Of a stretch of DNA of 17,969 nt, positions 16,293-17,969 are shown piece by piece. The DNA comes from a bacterium (GTDB lineage: Bacteria > Bacillota_I > Bacilli_A > Mycoplasmatales > Mycoplasmoidaceae). Location of the stretch: contig JAGBPV010000060.1 of NCBI GenBank assembly GCA_017633195.1, forward strand, positions 1 through 17,969. Reading direction: 5' to 3'. The number at the start of each line of letters is the position of its first letter. Position 1 is the stretch's first letter. The position numbers and the translations under genes were made by a program. Below the pieces are notes generated by a model. It had not been told where the DNA came from, searched no databases, and saw nothing but the letters and a program-made list of their open reading frames with translations.

Positions 16293-17969
16293 ATATAGTA
16301 ATTTAGATGAAAATATCTTAAATGATTTTTACAATTTATGTGCATCTTATAAATCGTTAAATAAAGAAAGATTTCTAATAATAAAACAATTGGTTAATGA
16401 TTTTAAAGAAAAAGGGATTTTAGATAAAGTTAATGAAGCATACAAAAATCAAATTGGAATAAATATTGAACAATTTGCAACCTTTTTTAGTTATCACAAG
16501 AAGGGAATTTTTAAGAAAGATTATGATCAAAATGTTTATGATTTTTTTCATCAATATGAAAAATTTTTTAACACATTAAATGAATCTAAATTAACATATG
16601 ATGATTATTTAAAACTTAATCAATATTTTGATAATGATATTTACTTAAATTTGTATGATGATTTATATAAACCTTTTGATACCTTACCTAAATTAAATAA
16701 TTTTGTTTCTAATTTAAAATTATTAATTAAACAACAAACTAATAGTTTTATTCACAAAATAAATACATCATTAGCATTAAAAAATGAATATAACAAAATG
16801 AAGGGAAAAATTGATCAAGGGTTTTTATTTATAGAAAAATTCTTAAAATTTTATGAAAATTTACTAAAAAATTTATTTCCAATAATTGTTGCAAATCCAG
16901 ATACTTTATCATCTTTTATTAATTTTGAAAAAGATCAATATGATTATGTAATTTTTGATGAAGCTAGTCAGATTTTTTTAGAAAAAGCAATTCCTTATTT
17001 AAGTATTGCTAAAAAAGTAATTATTGCTGGTGATAGTGAACAAATGCAACCAACTAATTGATATGGTTTTAGAATCAATGACAATGATGATGAAAATGAA
17101 ATTAGTGAAGAAAAAGAAGATTCATTATTAAATTATGCTATTTCAAGTGGTTTAACTTCTTTAACTTTGGAATTAAATTATAGATCTAATAATGCAAGTT
17201 TAACTTCTTTTTCATCCAAGGAATTTTATAATTCAAATTTAAAATCAGTTGATTTAAATCAAATCTATAATAATCCAATTGAAGTTATTGAAGTCAATGG
17301 AAAATGAAGTTGTCAAACAAATCATGAAGAAGCAATTAAAATGATTGAGTTATTAAAACAAAATTATACAAAATATAACAAGATTATTTTATTGACTTTA
17401 AATAAAACTCAATGTGATTATGTTAATGAATTATTAAGTAAAGAGCCTGAGCTTTATGAATTAATTTTTAAAAATCGTGTAATTTTAAAAAATCTAGAAA
17501 ATATTCAAGGTGATGAAGCAGACTTAGTGATTATTAGTATTGCATATACTAAGAATGCTTGTTTAGATTCAACATATGTTGCTAGAAGCGGTGGAAGAAA
17601 TGCTTTAAATGTTGCAATTACTAGAGCAAAACAAAAAATGATTGTATTAAAATCAATTAAAGCAAGCGAAATTAAATCAAGTAATAGAAGTAGTATAGAT
17701 TTGGATACATTTAAAAGATGATTAAGTTTTTTAGAATTAAACAGTGAACAACAAAAAGAATATTGCATTATACAAAGTGAATTAACTAGTGAATTTGATT
17801 CTAAATTTGAAAAAGAAGTTTTTGAATGATTAATAAAACAAAAATATGACAAAAAAGTAAAAATCACTAATCAATATCCAGTAGGTTCATATAATATTGA
17901 TTTTGCAATTGTTGATGCAGATACAAATCAATATTTATTAGGATTAGAAGTAGATGGATTTAAATATCA
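16285..17969 (+). CDS. Superfamily-1 helicase C-terminal part with restriction-endonuclease-like domain (runs off the window)
   Basis: About 560 residues, open from 16285 to the window end, with no good start codon or ribosome site of its own; it is the continuation of the gene that starts at 14850. After a helical spacer it has motif II YVIFDEASQ (about 16948-16974), motif III AGDSEQMQP, LELNYRS (motif IV), QGDEADLVIISI (motif V) and NVAITRAKQKMIVL (motif VI). This order is that of the Upf1/Dna2-like SF1 group. An acidic insert (DNDDENEISEEKED) follows motif III. The C-terminus carries a PD-(D/E)xK nuclease-like domain of the kind often fused to such helicases: FEKEVFEWL, then NQYPVGSYNIDFAIVD, and LGLEVDGFKY at the edge. 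The catalytic Asp and Glu-x-Asp residues appear kept. The cellular role (DNA repair or processing) is inferred from the family. Confidence 0.85.

Noticed and set aside
17505..17867. Minus-strand open frame of 120 codons inside the helicase gene
   Set aside because: It lies wholly antisense to conserved helicase motifs V-VI and has no ribosome site or family match.

Overview
The window is a piece of a very AT-rich Mollicutes (Mycoplasma/Ureaplasma-type) genome that reads UGA as tryptophan. The proof is internal: the invariant GNWKMN motif of triosephosphate isomerase, the DPWPKKR motif of TrmB and many other conserved Trp positions are encoded by TGA, and genes that look shattered under the standard code become long intact frames under code 4. 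TGG is used for Trp only occasionally (e.g. 7611-7613, minus strand). All coordinates below use code 4.

Layout. Positions 1-6186 (all minus strand) hold central carbon and nucleoside metabolism. In transcription order these are a phosphoglycerate kinase fused in frame to purine nucleoside phosphorylase, a superoxide-reductase-like small protein, a thymidine-phosphorylase-family protein with an eroded active site, cytidine deaminase, a phosphoglucomutase/phosphomannomutase, and the start of triosephosphate isomerase. This resembles the deoD-deoC-deoA-cdd-manB cluster that I recall from M. pneumoniae/M. genitalium. Here deoD is joined to pgk, deoC is absent and the superoxide-reductase-like gene sits in its place. 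A hairpin plus U-run (6222-6256) separates this block from the next.

Positions 6286-11675 (minus) hold a two-gene unit: a 1412-residue Asn/Ser/Thr-rich surface protein with an N-terminal signal anchor and, 14 bases downstream, a four-TM membrane protein. I recognise neither. Its promoter region has a 9-base homopolymer next to the -35 box. Positions 11855-13204 (plus) hold a DUF402 nucleotide phosphatase-like gene and a helical protein of unknown role. Positions 13209-14776 (minus) hold trmB and ispH. From 14850 (plus) to the window end runs a large superfamily-1 helicase with a C-terminal restriction-endonuclease-like domain; its frame is broken in an A7 tract at 16283-16289.

How it works together. 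PGK, TIM and the hexose-phosphate mutase serve glycolysis and sugar-phosphate metabolism. PNP and cytidine deaminase serve nucleoside salvage. The likely dead DeoA and missing DeoC suggest that deoxyribose catabolism has decayed here while base salvage is kept. Complete Fe-S and substrate ligands in IspH imply a working last step of the MEP isoprenoid route. No rRNA, tRNA, IS element or CRISPR array was seen, and no gene-free stretch exceeds 180 bases.
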